Shown here: piece by piece, positions 7,045-8,066 of the stretch
Layout of the letters: each line of letters starts with the position of its first letter
Numbering within the stretch: position 1 is the stretch's first letter
Source: Gemmatimonadota bacterium
GTDB lineage: Bacteria; GCA-2686955
DNA: 8,066 bases
Assembly (NCBI GenBank): GCA_026991065.1
Contig: JALXCG010000127.1
Span: forward strand, 1-8,066
Direction: 5' to 3'
Made by a program: the position numbers and the translations under genes
Notes under the pieces: model-generated
What the model was told of the DNA's origin: nothing
Seen by the model: the letters and a program-made list of their open reading frames with translations, nothing else
Database searches by the model: none

Positions 7045-7875
7045 CTACTCAACCGTTACATAGTTCAAATCGGAGCAGTTGTAGTTACCACCCTGAATCA
7101 GGCCCACCCGCGCGCGATAATCGCCCGCAATCGCATTGCCTGGAACTGTAACCACCACATCACCGGAGGCGGTGGCGTGCGGCGGCAGGGTGAGTGTCAT
7201 GGTCTGCAGCGGGTTGCCGGCGTACTCGTTGTGGCCCGGCAGAATCACGTCGAGGACCGCATCGAGCGTCTGCGTGGCCGCGGTGCGGTTGGTCAGCGTC
7301 ACCCCGAGAGTCACCGTTTGCCCCCCACTGGTGGTCAGAAAACGCGGCTGGATCTGATGGATCACCACGTCCGCCAGATTGGCATCGATCTGCCCCTGGA
7401 TGCCGTTGAAGTTGCCGCCGTAGCCGGCCTCGCCCCAGACAAGGCGAAAATCCTGATCGAGCACTGCGTTGTAGGGGATGTAGCCGTTGCCGTAATCCCA
7501 ATAGAGCTGATCCGCCGTGTCGAAGAGCCACGGCCAACCGCCGGCCGTCAAGCCACCGCTGTATTGAGCGGCCTTGGATTCAAACTGAGCCTGGTTGTCG
7601 GCGCCGATGGTCAGAATCATCACGCCCTGGTCCTTATTCGGATTCCACAGGCCGTCCATCATCGCCGCCCACTCACTGTTGCAGGGGCCGCACCAGTATT
7701 CACCAAAATTGAGCACAATGATCTTGCCCTTGTAATCGTAAAGGCTGTGGCTGATCCCTTCGGTGTCGACCAGCGTAAAATCGTCGACCACATCTCCGAC
7801 CTGATAGGCAGCTTGCGCGCCGGAGGTCAGAGCACAGAGAGCACCGGCAGCCAGGAAAAGCGGCATGGATCGCAT
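7045..7875 (-). CDS. Exported thioredoxin-fold (TlpA/redoxin-like) protein with C-terminal Ig-like domain
   Basis: The protein has 276 residues. Residues 1-22 are a signal peptide (MRSMPLFLAAGALCALTSG, cleavage after AQA); Cys14 is not in a lipobox context. Residues ~24-165 form an AhpC-TSA/redoxin-type thioredoxin domain. It starts YQVGDVVDDFTLVDTEG, has KGKIIVLNFGEY leading into the active site WCGPC at 61-65 (Cys62, Cys65), and GYIPYNAVLD with the likely cis-proline Pro134. Residues ~172-276 are Ig-like, with TTSGGQTVTLGVTLTNRTAA, LTLPPHA, TVPGN and a closing NYVTVE. TlpA-like proteins are typically about 150-190 residues, so the Ig domain is a real extension. The CxxC site suggests thiol-disulfide exchange outside the cytoplasm; substrate and redox partner are unknown. 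Start 7875 is supported by GGAG eight bases upstream; an in-frame ATG at 7866 would shorten the signal peptide. It ends convergently with the giant gene and has no FlgD-like sorting domain. Confidence 0.9.
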   Translation of the reverse strand: MRSMPLFLAAGALCALTSGAQAAYQVGDVVDDFTLVDTEGISHSLYDYKGKIIVLNFGEYWCGPCNSEWAAMMDGLWNPNKDQGVMILTIGADNQAQFESKAAQYSGGLTAGGWPWLFDTADQLYWDYGNGYIPYNAVLDQDFRLVWGEAGYGGNFNGIQGQIDANLADVVIHQIQPRFLTTSGGQTVTLGVTLTNRTAATQTLDAVLDVILPGHNEYAGNPLQTMTLTLPPHATASGDVVVTVPGNAIAGDYRARVGLIQGGNYNCSDLNYVTVE

Positions 7876-7883
7876 GAAAAGGA

Positions 7884-7887
7884 CTCC
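7884..7887 (-). promoter_or_regulatory. Shine-Dalgarno of the exported redoxin gene
   Basis: The minus strand reads GGAG here, 8 bases before the ATG at 7875. This is a standard spacing and favours that start over the ATG at 7866. Confidence 0.6.
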
Positions 7888-7908
7888 ATTGAGGGTTTGG
7901 GGGGGGAA

Positions 7909-7922
7909 CGGAGCGCGCTCCG
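7909..7922. promoter_or_regulatory. Perfect 14-bp palindrome upstream of the redoxin gene; candidate operator or 5' UTR element
   Basis: CGGAGCGCGCTCCG is fully self-complementary. It lies between the candidate -10 hexamer (7940-7945) and the Shine-Dalgarno (7884-7887), so it would be in the 5' leader. It could be an operator for a dimeric repressor. An RNA hairpin would need some central bases unpaired, leaving a short stem. In GC-rich DNA a chance palindrome of this length is possible. Confidence 0.25.
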
Positions 7923-7939
7923 AATATCATTTCGTTTGA

Positions 7940-7945
7940 ATCATA
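7940..7945 (-). promoter_or_regulatory. Candidate -10 hexamer (TATGAT) for the redoxin gene
   Basis: The minus strand reads TATGAT, 5 of 6 matches to TATAAT, 64 bases before the ATG. The -35 region is not convincing (CTGGAG or TGGAGG at 17-18 bases). A run of seven A residues on the minus strand (8020-8026) lies further upstream. The octamer TATGATTC is identical to the one upstream of yaaA. Confidence 0.3.
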
Positions 7946-8066
7946 ACCCCGTCCCGCTGCCCCCTCCAGGGAAAGAATCGGCGGCGCAAAGACCACCAGC
8001 GGCGTCCGGCGCGGATCTCTTTTTTTGTGGATGTGCACCCGCTCCGCGCCACCCAACACGAGCGCG

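Noticed and set aside
8012-8030. Run of seven T residues after a GC-rich stretch, considered as an intrinsic terminator
   Set aside because: The preceding sequence forms only 3-bp stems by eye, and no plus-strand gene lies upstream for it to terminate. It is more likely an A-tract upstream of the redoxin promoter.
7700-8059. 119-residue minus-strand open frame at the right edge
   Set aside because: It overlaps the redoxin signal peptide and active-site region in another frame and runs through the likely promoter. The sequence is not protein-like.
1-8066. A defence, phage, CRISPR or mobile-element system
   Set aside because: No nuclease, helicase, transposase, integrase or toxin-antitoxin motif, no direct-repeat/spacer array and no terminal inverted repeats were seen. 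The repeated structure is fully explained by the protein repeats of the beta-helix gene.

Overview
The window is GC-rich bacterial DNA with three protein genes: one truncated at the left edge, one very large, and one mid-sized. The large protein ends in a FlgD-Ig/type-9-like C-terminal domain (PNPFNP... LVVYDSSGRRV ... WDGRNDQGRAVPSGVY). This domain is typical of surface proteins from the FCB superphylum and uncultured relatives such as Eisenbacteria, Krumholzibacteria and Latescibacteria. That placement is an inference from domain style only; nothing in the window gives a firm taxon. I see no tRNA, rRNA, CRISPR array, insertion sequence or phage gene, and no defence system.

Layout. Positions 1-321 (minus) hold the first 107 codons of a YaaA-family (DUF328) gene that runs off the left edge. 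Positions 322-593 are a divergent intergenic region with a near-perfect 9+1+9 dyad over a GATAAT hexamer. Positions 594-6737 (plus) encode a 2047-residue exported protein: signal peptide, five full ~289-residue parallel beta-helix units plus a shortened sixth, an Ig-like domain, a low-complexity linker and the C-terminal sorting-like domain. Positions 6738-7044 are a convergent intergenic region with two strong stem-loops, one suited to terminating each flanking gene. Positions 7045-7875 (minus) encode a 276-residue exported thioredoxin-fold protein with a WCGPC active site and a C-terminal Ig-like domain. Positions 7876-8066 are its upstream region, with a Shine-Dalgarno sequence, a perfect 14-bp palindrome and a candidate -10 hexamer.

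How the genes relate. They are not one operon: yaaA and the giant gene diverge, and the giant gene and the redoxin gene converge. The two exported proteins do share features. Both have a signal peptide ending in AQA, and their Ig-like domains align by eye around a common TVPGN motif. The giant protein has 22 cysteines, all in its beta-helix, so an exported thiol-disulfide protein next door may be relevant, but that link is speculative. The main points of interest are the six-fold re-initiating beta-helix with one putative calcium loop per unit, and the Ig-like domain shared by two unrelated exported proteins.
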